Origin: Deinococcus deserti VCD115
GTDB lineage: Bacteria > Deinococcota > Deinococci > Deinococcales > Deinococcaceae
DNA length: 10,500 nt
Assembly (NCBI RefSeq): GCF_000020685.1
Contig: NC_012526.1
Location: forward strand, 152,001-162,500
Direction: 5' to 3'
Shown: piece by piece, positions 1-6,009 of the stretch
Position numbering within the stretch: the stretch's first letter is position 1
How the letters are laid out: the number at the start of each line of letters is the position of its first letter
Notes under the pieces: model-generated
What the model was told of the DNA's origin: nothing
The model's database searches: none
The model's input: only the letters and a program-made list of their open reading frames with translations
Made by a program: the position numbers and the translations under genes

Positions 1-615
1 TGCGCTGACCGAGTCCTGGGTCTCCGGGCTGGCCCTGTCGGACAGCAGCAGGCGGCCGGCAAAGAAGGCGGTCATGGCGGTCAGCACCACCACCACAAGC
101 ACATGCGTGAGGATCGGAACGCGGCCTACCAGTACTGTTCCCAGCGCGGCTCCCAGGACTCCACCCAGGCTGAAATACGCATGCAGCCGGCTCATGATGG
201 GACGGCTCAACCGGCGCTCTACTGTGACTCCCTGAGCGTTCATGGCGACGTCCAGGCTGCCGTTGATTGCGCCCAGCACCAGCAGAGCGACAGAGAGCGC
301 CGGAAGGTTGGAGGTCAGAAACGGCGGAGCCAGCGCAAGCATGCAGGCCACTGCCATGACTGCGGTGACTCGGTGGCTGCCCCAGCGTGCTGTCCAGCCG
401 CCCGTGAACGGCATGCTGATCAGGCTGCCCAGACCTACGGCAAGGAGTCCCAGACCGATCTGCGCTTCCGTCAGGTTCAGCTGATCGCGTATGCCTGGAA
501 TATTGACGGCCCAGGTCGCGAACAGAATCCCGTTAATCAGAAAGATGGCACTGACAGCGCGGCGGGCCTGTTCAGCGCGGGCAGGGTCAGGAGTAGGCAG
601 GGGAGTGGCCGTCAC
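1..615 (-). CDS. MFS transporter, N-terminal half (partial, runs off left edge)
   Basis: Major facilitator superfamily permease of the inner membrane; the substrate cannot be read from sequence. The minus frame is open from a GTG at 615 to the window edge, giving 205 residues. Roughly six hydrophobic segments are visible (about residues 18-38, 50-72, 82-101, 104-125, 146-165, 168-190), which is the N-terminal half of a 12-helix MFS protein. The stretch at 122-152 (DVAMNAQG, then VERR, RPIMSRLHAYFSLGG) resembles the conserved loop of YbjJ-like MFS proteins. The GTG start is supported by GAGG at 625-628, nine bases upstream on the minus strand; it is the only gene here with a clear Shine-Dalgarno. 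It is divergent from a LacI-type regulator, with a palindromic operator between them, so repression by that regulator with relief by the transported compound or a product is likely (inference). The C-terminal half lies outside the window. Confidence 0.85.
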   Translation of the reverse strand, partial: MTATPLPTPDPARAEQARRAVSAIFLINGILFATWAVNIPGIRDQLNLTEAQIGLGLLAVGLGSLISMPFTGGWTARWGSHRVTAVMAVACMLALAPPFLTSNLPALSVALLVLGAINGSLDVAMNAQGVTVERRLSRPIMSRLHAYFSLGGVLGAALGTVLVGRVPILTHVLVVVVLTAMTAFFAGRLLLSDRASPETQDSVSA

Positions 616-637
616 GTCAGAGAACCTCAGGGCAGAA

Positions 638-643
638 AGGGTA
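638..643 (-). promoter_or_regulatory. Possible -10 box of the MFS gene
   Basis: Read on the minus strand this is TACCCT, a TANNNT hexamer directly abutting the 26-bp palindrome. A transcript starting about seven bases further on would have a leader of roughly 16 bases containing the GAGG ribosome binding site. No good -35 box is visible, and the -35 region would lie inside the palindrome, which fits repression by occlusion. Confidence 0.35.
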
Positions 644-669
644 ACTGATCTGAAACGTTTCAGATCAGT
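644..669. promoter_or_regulatory. LacI-family operator, perfect 26-bp palindrome
   Basis: The two 13-base halves are exact reverse complements, centred on CG within TGAAACGTTTCA. LacI-family dimers typically bind even palindromes with a central CG and a core like this one (as in CcpA and GalR-type sites). It lies between the divergent MFS gene and the LacI-type regulator. It overlaps the expected -35 region of the regulator promoter and abuts the putative -10 of the transporter, so one bound dimer could repress both. The symmetry is seen directly; the protein that binds it is inferred from position and family. Confidence 0.85.
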
Positions 670-680
670 GCCCTGTACGC

Positions 681-686
681 TAGCAT
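681..686 (+). promoter_or_regulatory. -10 box of leaderless lacI-type promoter
   Basis: TAGCAT sits six bases before the ATG at 693, so transcription would begin at or next to the start codon. The -35 position (about 658-663, TTTCAG) is poor and lies inside the palindromic operator, consistent with autorepression. Confidence 0.55.
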
Positions 687-692
687 TCCTGT

Positions 693-1793
693 ATGCCACC
701 TGCCAGACCTCCTGCTGGCCCACGCCCGGGTCCGGCTTCTGCCGGCAGTGGCCGGGTCACCCTCAAGGATGTGGCCCGGCACCTGGGGGTCTCGGTTGCC
801 ACTGTCAGCAACGCATACAACCGCCCCGACCAGCTGTCTCTGGAGCTGCGCGAGCGGATCCTCAAAGGTGCCCATGAGCTGGGGTACAGCGGTCCGGATC
901 CCCTGGCACGCAGCCTCCGGCGTGGCCGGACCGGGGTGATCGGGGTGGTGTATGACGCGCCTCTGGATTACGCCTTTGCTGACCCCGCTGCGGCCCTGTT
1001 TCTGGGCAGTGTCGCCCATACCATTCAGGAACAGGGGCTGAACCTGCTGCTGCTGGCCTGCCCTCACGGGCCCCAGCCGGTTCATGGTGCCAGCGTGGAC
1101 GGATTTATCGTGTATTGCGCCGCTCAGGGCAGCGAACTGTTGCGCGCGGTGCTGGGCCGCCAGCTGCCCACGGTACTGGTAGACCAGCATCCTGTTGGCG
1201 GCGCCATGCTGGTGGGAATTGAAGATGCGGCCGGCGCCAGGGCTGCCGCCGCACATCTGGCAGCGCTGGGCCATACACACATAGGTGTGCTGTGCCTGGG
1301 GCTGAATCAGCCGGGCAGCCTGGGCGCGACGCCGGAAGGAAGCTACCGCACCACGACTGAGCGCCTGAATGGTTACCGGCAGGGCGCGCCGCAGGCCACC
1401 CTCTTCCTGGTAGAAACGCTCCAGAACACCCCCGAAGAGGGAGAGCGCCGGGCGCGGGAAGTGCTGCAAGCTCAGCCGGAGGTGACAGCGCTGCTGTGCA
1501 TGAGTGATGTCCTGGCCCAAGGCGCCCTGCATGCAGCCCGTCAACTGGAGCTGGTGGTGCCGGCAGATCTCAGTGTGATCGGCTTTGATGACCTGCCCAG
1601 CAGCGCGTCGCTGGACCTTACCACCGTCTGGCAACCTACCAGTGACAAGGGCGAGCAGGTGGGACAGGCTGTGCTGGCGCTGCTCCGGGGTGACCACCCG
1701 GCCGATGTGACACTGCCGACCCGTCTGGTTCTGCGGGGCACAACTGCACCAGCTTCCCGGAGTTCCCAGGACCAGAGCACTGGAGATGGGTAA
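693..1793 (+). CDS. LacI-family transcriptional regulator
   Basis: DNA-binding repressor of the LacI/GalR family, 366 residues. The helix-turn-helix is at about residues 22-43 (VTLKDVARHLGVS, then VSNAYNRP). The hinge-helix region follows at about 68-78 (PLARSLRRG), with the leucine that normally enters the minor groove. From about residue 79 (RTGVIGVVYD) to the end is a periplasmic-binding-protein-like effector domain, ending in the usual VIGFDDLPSS and LTTVWQP blocks near the C-terminus. The ATG at 693 is chosen because a TANNNT box lies six bases upstream. This gives an unusual proline- and alanine-rich N-terminal extension of about 19 residues before the HTH. The likely targets are its own promoter and the divergent MFS gene, through the palindrome at 644-669. 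The inducer is unknown; by family it may be a sugar or nucleoside. It is separated from galE, which has its own promoter. Confidence 0.93.
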   Translation: MPPARPPAGPRPGPASAGSGRVTLKDVARHLGVSVATVSNAYNRPDQLSLELRERILKGAHELGYSGPDPLARSLRRGRTGVIGVVYDAPLDYAFADPAAALFLGSVAHTIQEQGLNLLLLACPHGPQPVHGASVDGFIVYCAAQGSELLRAVLGRQLPTVLVDQHPVGGAMLVGIEDAAGARAAAAHLAALGHTHIGVLCLGLNQPGSLGATPEGSYRTTTERLNGYRQGAPQATLFLVETLQNTPEEGERRAREVLQAQPEVTALLCMSDVLAQGALHAARQLELVVPADLSVIGFDDLPSSASLDLTTVWQPTSDKGEQVGQAVLALLRGDHPADVTLPTRLVLRGTTAPASRSSQDQSTGDG

Positions 1794-1841
1794 GCCCAAA
1801 CCTGAAGAGGCTGGCAAGAGTCAGGGCCCAGCGGTGTGCCG

Positions 1842-1847
1842 TACCCT
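1842..1847 (+). promoter_or_regulatory. -10 box of leaderless galE promoter
   Basis: TACCCT lies seven bases before the ATG at 1855, with no purine-rich ribosome binding site between them. It lies downstream of the lacI-type stop codon (1791-1793). No convincing -35 box is seen. Confidence 0.5.
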
Positions 1848-1854
1848 GTGCAGC

Positions 1855-2847
1855 ATGAAACTTCTGGTGGTAGGTGGAGCAGGGTACATCGGTTCGCATA
1901 CAGTCCGGCAGCTGCGCCGGAGCGGACATGAGGTCGTCGTGCTGGATAACCTCTCCAGCGGACACCGGGAGGCATTGCCCGAAGACGTCACGCTGGTGCA
2001 GCAGGATCTGCTGGACGCTGAAGGAGTCAAAGCCACGCTGCAGGCCCACGAGCCGGACGCGGTGATTCACTTTGCGGCCCTGATCGAGGTGGGCGAGAGC
2101 ATGCGTGCCCCGGCACGCTACTACCGCAACAATGTGGTAGGCAGCCTGAACCTGCTGCAGGCCATCGTGGAGACGCGCAAGATTCCGCTGGTGTTCTCCT
2201 CCACAGCCGCCGTGTACGGCACCACGGACGCGGTACCGATTCCCGAGAACGCTCCCATGCAGCCCGAGAGCGTGTACGGCGAGACCAAGCTGATGACCGA
2301 GCGCATGATCCACGCCTTCCACACCGCGCATGGGCTGCCCTACGTCATCCTGCGCTACTTCAACGTGTGTGGCGCTGCCCCCGAGGGCGACATCGGCGAG
2401 GCCCACGCCAACAAGACCCACCTGATCGAACTCGCGGCCCTGACTGCCCTGGGCCAGCGCGAGAAGATGATGATCTTTGGGGACGACTACCCCACCCCGG
2501 ACGGCACCTGCATCCGGGATTACGTTCACGTGCAGGACCTGGCGGACGCCCACGTACTGGCGGTTGAGGCGCTGCACAGTGGCAAGACGCAGGCCGCGAC
2601 CTACAACGTTGGCTTAGGACACGGCTTCAGCGTGCGCGAGGTGCTTGACGCAGTGGACGCGGTCACCGGGAAGCCCCTGACGCGTGAACTGGCTCCCCGC
2701 CGCGCCGGTGATCCACCCCGGCTGGTGGCCGACGCCACGCGCATCGTGAAGGACCTGGGCTTCAAGCCGCGCTTTACCGATCTGCAGGAGATCGTGCAGA
2801 CAGCCTGGACCTGGCACAAGAGCCATCCACATGACTTCCGCCGCTAG
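1855..2847 (+). CDS. galE: UDP-glucose 4-epimerase GalE
   Basis: Cytoplasmic NAD-dependent epimerase interconverting UDP-glucose and UDP-galactose, used in galactose metabolism and to supply precursors for surface polysaccharide. It is 330 residues, close to the family norm of about 330-340. It begins with the Rossmann motif GGAGYIGS (residues 7-14). DNLSSGHREAL at 31-41 follows, then FAAL (73-76), the catalytic SST block (115-117) and the YGETK pair Y141/K145. RYFNVCGA and CIRDYVHVQDLADAH are signature blocks of GalE. The ATG at 1855 is preferred over the ATG at 1786, which would overlap the upstream gene and add 23 residues before the Rossmann strand; a TANNNT box seven bases before 1855 supports this. 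It follows a LacI-type regulator by 61 bases but has its own promoter, so co-regulation is not shown. No other Leloir genes are present. Confidence 0.96.
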   Translation: MKLLVVGGAGYIGSHTVRQLRRSGHEVVVLDNLSSGHREALPEDVTLVQQDLLDAEGVKATLQAHEPDAVIHFAALIEVGESMRAPARYYRNNVVGSLNLLQAIVETRKIPLVFSSTAAVYGTTDAVPIPENAPMQPESVYGETKLMTERMIHAFHTAHGLPYVILRYFNVCGAAPEGDIGEAHANKTHLIELAALTALGQREKMMIFGDDYPTPDGTCIRDYVHVQDLADAHVLAVEALHSGKTQAATYNVGLGHGFSVREVLDAVDAVTGKPLTRELAPRRAGDPPRLVADATRIVKDLGFKPRFTDLQEIVQTAWTWHKSHPHDFRR

Positions 2848-2917
2848 GGGGTAACGGGGCGCGGGGCCGACATGGCCAGACGTGATTCAGTGCGACTCAG
2901 GATGCTGGTGCGTCCCG

Positions 2918-2927
2918 ATCACGTGAT
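2918..2927. promoter_or_regulatory. 10-bp palindrome upstream of M20 peptidase
   Basis: ATCACGTGAT is a perfect palindrome, about 20 bases before the -10 box of the peptidase gene, i.e. at its -35 region. It could be a regulator site, but a 10-bp palindrome can occur by chance. Confidence 0.25.
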
Positions 2928-2946
2928 GGTGATGCCACGCGTCCCG

Positions 2947-2952
2947 TACGCT
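2947..2952 (+). promoter_or_regulatory. -10 box of leaderless M20 peptidase promoter
   Basis: TACGCT lies seven bases before the ATG at 2960, with no ribosome binding site between. The -35 region has no clear consensus and carries the ATCACGTGAT palindrome instead. Confidence 0.5.
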
Positions 2953-2959
2953 GGGGTGC

Positions 2960-4315
2960 ATGACCCAAGCTGACCTGTCGTCCCACATCGAGCGGGGCCT
3001 TTCGGACCTGCGCAACCTGGTCGCGCTGCAGAGCGTCTCCGCGCAGGGGCGCATGCTGCCCGAAACCGCGGCGTTCGTGACCGGCCTTCTGGAAGCTGAG
3101 GGCTTTACGGTGCGCGAAGTTCCGGGCGACGTGGCCCCGGTACTGATTGCAGAGGCCGGGCCTGCCGACGCCCCGGCAACCCTGTTGATCTACAACCATT
3201 ACGACGTGCAACCTGAAGATCCCCTGGAGCTGTGGGACACGCCCCCCTTTGAACTGACCGAGCGTGAGGGACGGTTGTACGGCCGCGGGGCCTCCGATGA
3301 CAAGGGTGAATTTGCCTCCCGTCTGGCGGCAGTTCGGGCAGTCAAAGACCGGCATGGCGGTCAGTTGCCGGTCCGGGTACGTTGGCTGATCGAGGGAGAA
3401 GAAGAGGTCGGCAGCCCCAGCCTGGAGCGCGTGGTCCGCGAGCAGGCCGCTTCGTTGCAGGCGGACGGCTGCTGGTGGGAGTTCGGCAGCATCAGTGAAG
3501 ATGGCCGCCCCGTGGCCTTCTTAGGCCTGAAAGGCGTGATGTGCCTGGAACTGCGTGCGCGGGTGGCAGACAGTGACCTGCACAGCAGCCTGGGCGCCGT
3601 TGTGGACAACCCGCTGTACCGCCTCGCGCGTGCCGTGGCCAGCCTGCGTGACGACACCGGACGCGTGACCATTCCTGGGTTTCTCGACGATCTTCTGCCG
3701 GTCTCGCCCGCCGATGAGGCTGCCATCGCCGCGGTGCCCGGGCAGGGAGAGACGACCCTGGCCACCTACGGAATCACCCGGCCCCTGGGGGCCCCAGGTG
3801 AATACCACCGCCGCCTGAACCTGGCGCCGGTGCTGAATGTCAACGGCTGGGGGGGCGGCTACCAGGGTGAAGGCAGCAAGACCGTTCTTCCAGCGCACGG
3901 GTTCGTGAAGCTGGATTTCCGGCTGGTGCCCGGTCAGACGCCTAGCCGGGTGCTGGAGCTGCTGCGCGCCCATATGGACGCCCAGAACCTGAGTGACATA
4001 GAGATCGTGGAGCTTGAAGCCCACCAGCACCCTGCGCGGGCGGATGCCGGTCATCCCTTTGTACGGGCCTGCCTGGACGCCGCCCGCGAGGCGCATGGTC
4101 AGGAACCTATCGTGAACCCCAGCAGTGGGGGAAGTGGCCCCATGCACCCCTTCATGGACGCCCTGGATGGGCTGCCGTGCGTGGCCCTGGGAATCGGCAA
4201 TGTCGGCGGGCGGGTTCATGCTCCCAACGAGAACATCCGGCGCGCGGACTTTGCCAAAGGGGTGGCGTTCGGAGTGGCGCTGCTGGAGCGCCTCGCAGGG
4301 GGGCTGCAGGAGTAG
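2960..4315 (+). CDS. M20 family metallodipeptidase (CNDP2/ArgE-DapE-like)
   Basis: Predicted cytoplasmic di-zinc (or Mn) peptidase of the M20 family, in the carnosinase/PepV-like dipeptidase group; 451 residues, usual for that group. Metal and catalytic positions are visible. HYDVQP gives ligands H80 and D82. GRGASDDKGE gives the bridging D113. EGEEEVGS gives catalytic E148 and ligand E149. E174 is the probable next ligand, and H420 in VHAPNENI is the last. DLHSS (206-210) marks the inserted dimerisation domain, whose histidine reaches the partner active site in known relatives. There is no signal peptide. The ATG at 2960 is supported by a TANNNT box seven bases upstream. Substrate is uncertain: dipeptides are most likely, but M20 enzymes also include deacylases. 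It is a single gene between galE and the convergent GNAT gene, so context does not refine its role. Confidence 0.92.
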   Translation: MTQADLSSHIERGLSDLRNLVALQSVSAQGRMLPETAAFVTGLLEAEGFTVREVPGDVAPVLIAEAGPADAPATLLIYNHYDVQPEDPLELWDTPPFELTEREGRLYGRGASDDKGEFASRLAAVRAVKDRHGGQLPVRVRWLIEGEEEVGSPSLERVVREQAASLQADGCWWEFGSISEDGRPVAFLGLKGVMCLELRARVADSDLHSSLGAVVDNPLYRLARAVASLRDDTGRVTIPGFLDDLLPVSPADEAAIAAVPGQGETTLATYGITRPLGAPGEYHRRLNLAPVLNVNGWGGGYQGEGSKTVLPAHGFVKLDFRLVPGQTPSRVLELLRAHMDAQNLSDIEIVELEAHQHPARADAGHPFVRACLDAAREAHGQEPIVNPSSGGSGPMHPFMDALDGLPCVALGIGNVGGRVHAPNENIRRADFAKGVAFGVALLERLAGGLQE

Positions 4316-4345
4316 GCTTCTGGCCCGCTGGACGCGCTTTGCAGA

Positions 4346-4804
4346 TTAGCCGCGCCGCTGCAGGTTCGGCACGTCCCAGACCACCCAGGGATGCCCGGGG
4401 TGCAGGGGGCGCGCAACGATACGTGCGCCGTGATTCACATAGAAGGCCTGCGCACGCTCCAGCTGCAGGGCCTGCAGTTCACCGGCCAGGCCCAGGTTCA
4501 GTGTGTGCGCTTCACGAAGAGCATGCTCCAGGAGCCAGCCACCCATGCCCTGACTGCGGTGAGCGTGACGCACCCGCATCCTTATCCGTGCGTAGCCGAG
4601 GCCAAGCGCATTGACCAGCAGTTCGTCAGCATTGGGGGCATGCACGGTCACGCGGGCGACCTCCTCACGGGGTGAGGGCCGCAACAGAGTGTTCAATCTG
4701 CGTGCAGGCCGCACAAACAGCATCAGCTCAAAGCCCTGCTGACCATGGTTCTGGTGCAGAAAGTCATAGGCACGGTTCTGGATCCGGATTCGGGTATAGG
4801 TCAT
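4346..4804 (-). CDS. GNAT family N-acetyltransferase
   Basis: Small cytoplasmic acetyltransferase, 152 residues, substrate unknown. The acetyl-CoA pyrophosphate loop Q/RxxGxG/A is seen as R83-S-Q-G86-M-G88, after a typical beta-4 strand (ARIRMRVRHAH), and is followed by helix GWLLEHALREA. Motif B appears as ERAQAFYVNHGARIV (116-130), with Y122 in the position of the usual general acid. The N-terminal 60 residues are less typical and carry few family signatures. Its stop is 30 bases from the convergent M20 stop. The ATG at 4804 has neither an obvious ribosome binding site nor the TANNNT box found before most other genes here, so the start is less certain; M28 (ATG at 4721-4723) is a possible alternative but would cut into the fold. 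Confidence 0.75.
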   Translation of the reverse strand: MTYTRIRIQNRAYDFLHQNHGQQGFELMLFVRPARRLNTLLRPSPREEVARVTVHAPNADELLVNALGLGYARIRMRVRHAHRSQGMGGWLLEHALREAHTLNLGLAGELQALQLERAQAFYVNHGARIVARPLHPGHPWVVWDVPNLQRRG

Positions 4805-4839
4805 GAGTGAAAGGCACCAGGCACAGCACGCACCTGCAG

Positions 4840-4858
4840 AAAAAACACGGAAAGCCGT
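4840..4858 (-). terminator. Weak intrinsic terminator candidate
   Basis: On the minus strand ACGG-CTTT-CCGT is followed by G and then six T. The stem is only four base pairs, so it is weak, but the T-tract is the longest in the intergenic region. It lies about 35 bases upstream of the GNAT start, where it would stop transcripts arriving from the SDR side. Confidence 0.3.
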
Positions 4859-5016
4859 TGAGTGGGCGCTGCGGAAATAGATTGATGTTGCACTGTATTT
4901 CAGTCTGCCTCAGGGGTTCTCGCAGCTTCGTCACCGGCTGTGAAAGTTCAGGAGCATGAGGGTACCGGATGGTCCTGCGGGAGTTCATTCAGGTGGGCCT
5001 GATTGCGCAAGCTCTC

Positions 5017-5113
5017 AAAAAGAGGCGGGCTGATGATCCGTGCAGGCGTGGGCAGGCAAACGCTGCGGGCGGCAGGGCACCGCAAGGCCTGCCTCTGCTG
5101 GTCAGCGCCGCCT
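5017..5113 (-). terminator. Nested stem-loop followed by T5, possible terminator or RNA structure
   Basis: AGGCGGGCTGA (5023-5033) pairs with 5102-5113 through 11 base pairs with one bulged base. Inside it GGCAGGC (5051-5057) pairs with GCCTGCC (5087-5093), and TGCGG (5064-5068) with CCGCA (5080-5084). Read on the minus strand, the outer stem is followed by C and then five T, as in a Rho-independent terminator, although the element is far larger than a usual one. The upstream minus-strand gene is the SDR, ending 130 bases before it. Confidence 0.4.
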
Positions 5114-5158
5114 GATCGGACGGCACGTTATTTACGTGCTGGAGAGGAAAACGACTGT

Positions 5159-5220
5159 GCGTGGCAGCAGCAGTGCGCGGCAGCTGGGAAGCTGCCTGCC
5201 GCGTCTTGTTGCTGCCACGC
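5159..5220. repeat. Long imperfect inverted repeat (25-bp arms, 12-base loop)
   Basis: The arms at 5159-5183 and 5196-5220 both begin, read inward, with GCGTGGCAGCA and end near the loop with CGCGGCAG. In 25 positions there are 21 Watson-Crick pairs; in plus-strand RNA three more would be G-U and one is a mismatch. It starts 26 bases beyond the stop of the minus-strand SDR gene. On the minus strand it is followed after a few bases by TCGTTTTCC, a poor T-tract, so it may act as an mRNA 3' end or a processing or stability hairpin. It could also be a copy of a dispersed palindromic repeat. Confidence 0.7.
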
Positions 5221-5245
5221 TAAGACAGGAACAGCAAGCTCAGAT

Positions 5246-5923
5246 TCAGTGGTCGGGGTAGACCTTGAGCTCGGTCACATGGGCACGGTCGGGGCGGGTC
5301 AGGGCGTGCGCCACACTCTTGGCCAGGCCGCGCGGGTCGATGGTCTCTTCCCACTTCAGTCCAGCCTCGCGGTTCTCCGGCGTGTCGATGGCCCCCATGG
5401 GATACAGCACGATGCCGCGCACTCCCTTGGCCTTGAGCTCGTCGTGCACGCTCAGCACATAGGCGGCCACCGCAGCCTTGCTGGCGGTATACAGCGCGGC
5501 CTTGGGGCCACTCAGGCGGGCAGCCTGCCCGGCACTGACCCCCATGATCAGGCCATCTTTCTGCTTGAGCATCCCGGGCAGCACCCCCTGGACCGCGTGA
5601 AACAGCGTGAGCATGTTGGAGTCGAACATCTCGCGCAGGTCCTCGTCGGTCGCCTTCTGGGCGTCCTGCTGGGCGTAGTCGCCGGTGGTGTGGATCAGGG
5701 TGTCGACCTTCACCCGGCGCAGCTGCTCGACACAGGCCGGGTCCGCGAGGTCCACATCGATGACCTCGGTGGCCGGAAAGCGGTCGGCGGCGCGGGCCAG
5801 GGCCTCGCCGCGGCCGACCAGCACAAGCTGTGCGCCGGCGTCTTCAAGTTCCTGGGCAATGGCGGTAGCGAGAGCGCCGCCCGCGCCAGTAAGCATGACA
5901 GTGGAGGAGCTGAGATTCGCCAT
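5246..5923 (-). CDS. Short-chain dehydrogenase/reductase (SDR)
   Basis: Predicted cytoplasmic NAD(P)-dependent oxidoreductase of the classical SDR family, 225 residues, slightly short for the usual 240-260. The cofactor-binding glycine motif is TGAGGALA (residues 12-19). VDLADP (57-62) is the adenine-binding region. HTTG (78-81) stands where most family members have NNAG. N103, S130 and the YTASK pair Y145/K149 complete the catalytic tetrad. The segment after the active site (LYPMGAIDTPENRE) is the usual P-G-like turn and substrate loop. The ATG at 5923 is chosen over one at 5992 because a TANNNT box lies seven bases upstream and the longer form only adds 23 residues without family similarity. 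The substrate is unknown. It lies 86 bases after the M24 peptidase gene, same strand, with its own promoter. Confidence 0.9.
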   Translation of the reverse strand: MANLSSSTVMLTGAGGALATAIAQELEDAGAQLVLVGRGEALARAADRFPATEVIDVDLADPACVEQLRRVKVDTLIHTTGDYAQQDAQKATDEDLREMFDSNMLTLFHAVQGVLPGMLKQKDGLIMGVSAGQAARLSGPKAALYTASKAAVAAYVLSVHDELKAKGVRGIVLYPMGAIDTPENREAGLKWEETIDPRGLAKSVAHALTRPDRAHVTELKVYPDH

Positions 5924-5930
5924 ATCCTTC

Positions 5931-5936
5931 AGCCTA
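5931..5936 (-). promoter_or_regulatory. -10 box of leaderless SDR promoter
   Basis: On the minus strand TAGGCT lies seven bases before the ATG at 5923. An AAGGA sequence also precedes the ATG but is too close to act as a ribosome binding site. This supports the shorter start. Confidence 0.5.
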
Positions 5937-6009
5937 ACGTGCCTGCCAGGTTTCGAGGTGGGCAGGGCCGGCAGGCTGGCTTTCGGGAACACTCACGCAG
6001 GGTCTCCCT

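Larger units (their letters stand above)
4805..5245. other. Intergenic region, about 440 bases, no credible gene
   Basis: No reading frame here has recognisable protein features or a convincing start. What it holds is a short hairpin plus T-tract on the minus strand (4840-4858), a nested dyad followed by a T-tract on the minus strand (5017-5113), a small GCACGT/ACGTGC hairpin (5123-5139), and a very long hairpin (5159-5220). Bases 4861-5016 show nothing I can name. The dyads sit downstream of the minus-strand SDR gene, so they may be its 3' region, a small RNA, or a dispersed intergenic repeat. Confidence 0.6.

Noticed and set aside
103..648. 181-residue plus-strand open frame at the left edge.
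   Set aside because: The minus strand encodes a convincing MFS protein with helices and a conserved loop over the same bases; the plus-strand product is charged, rich in Q/R/H and featureless.
660..2577. Long minus-strand open frames (385 residues at 660-1817 and 313 residues at 1636-2577) opposite the LacI-type gene and galE.
   Set aside because: They lie antisense to genes with unmistakable family motifs, have no recognisable domains and are explained by GC-rich third codon positions.
1786..2847. LacI-type gene and galE as one galactose operon with overlapping reading frames.
   Set aside because: The overlap comes only from an unlikely upstream ATG; galE has its own -10 box at 1842-1847 and no copy of the palindromic operator lies in front of it.
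4764..4988. 74-residue minus-strand ORF in the intergenic region overlapping the GNAT start.
   Set aside because: It has no family motif, overlaps the GNAT N-terminus in another frame, and crosses the candidate terminator.
4956..5033. 25-codon plus-strand ORF preceded by AGGAG.
   Set aside because: The AGGAG ends one base before the ATG, too close to work as a ribosome binding site, and the peptide has no features.
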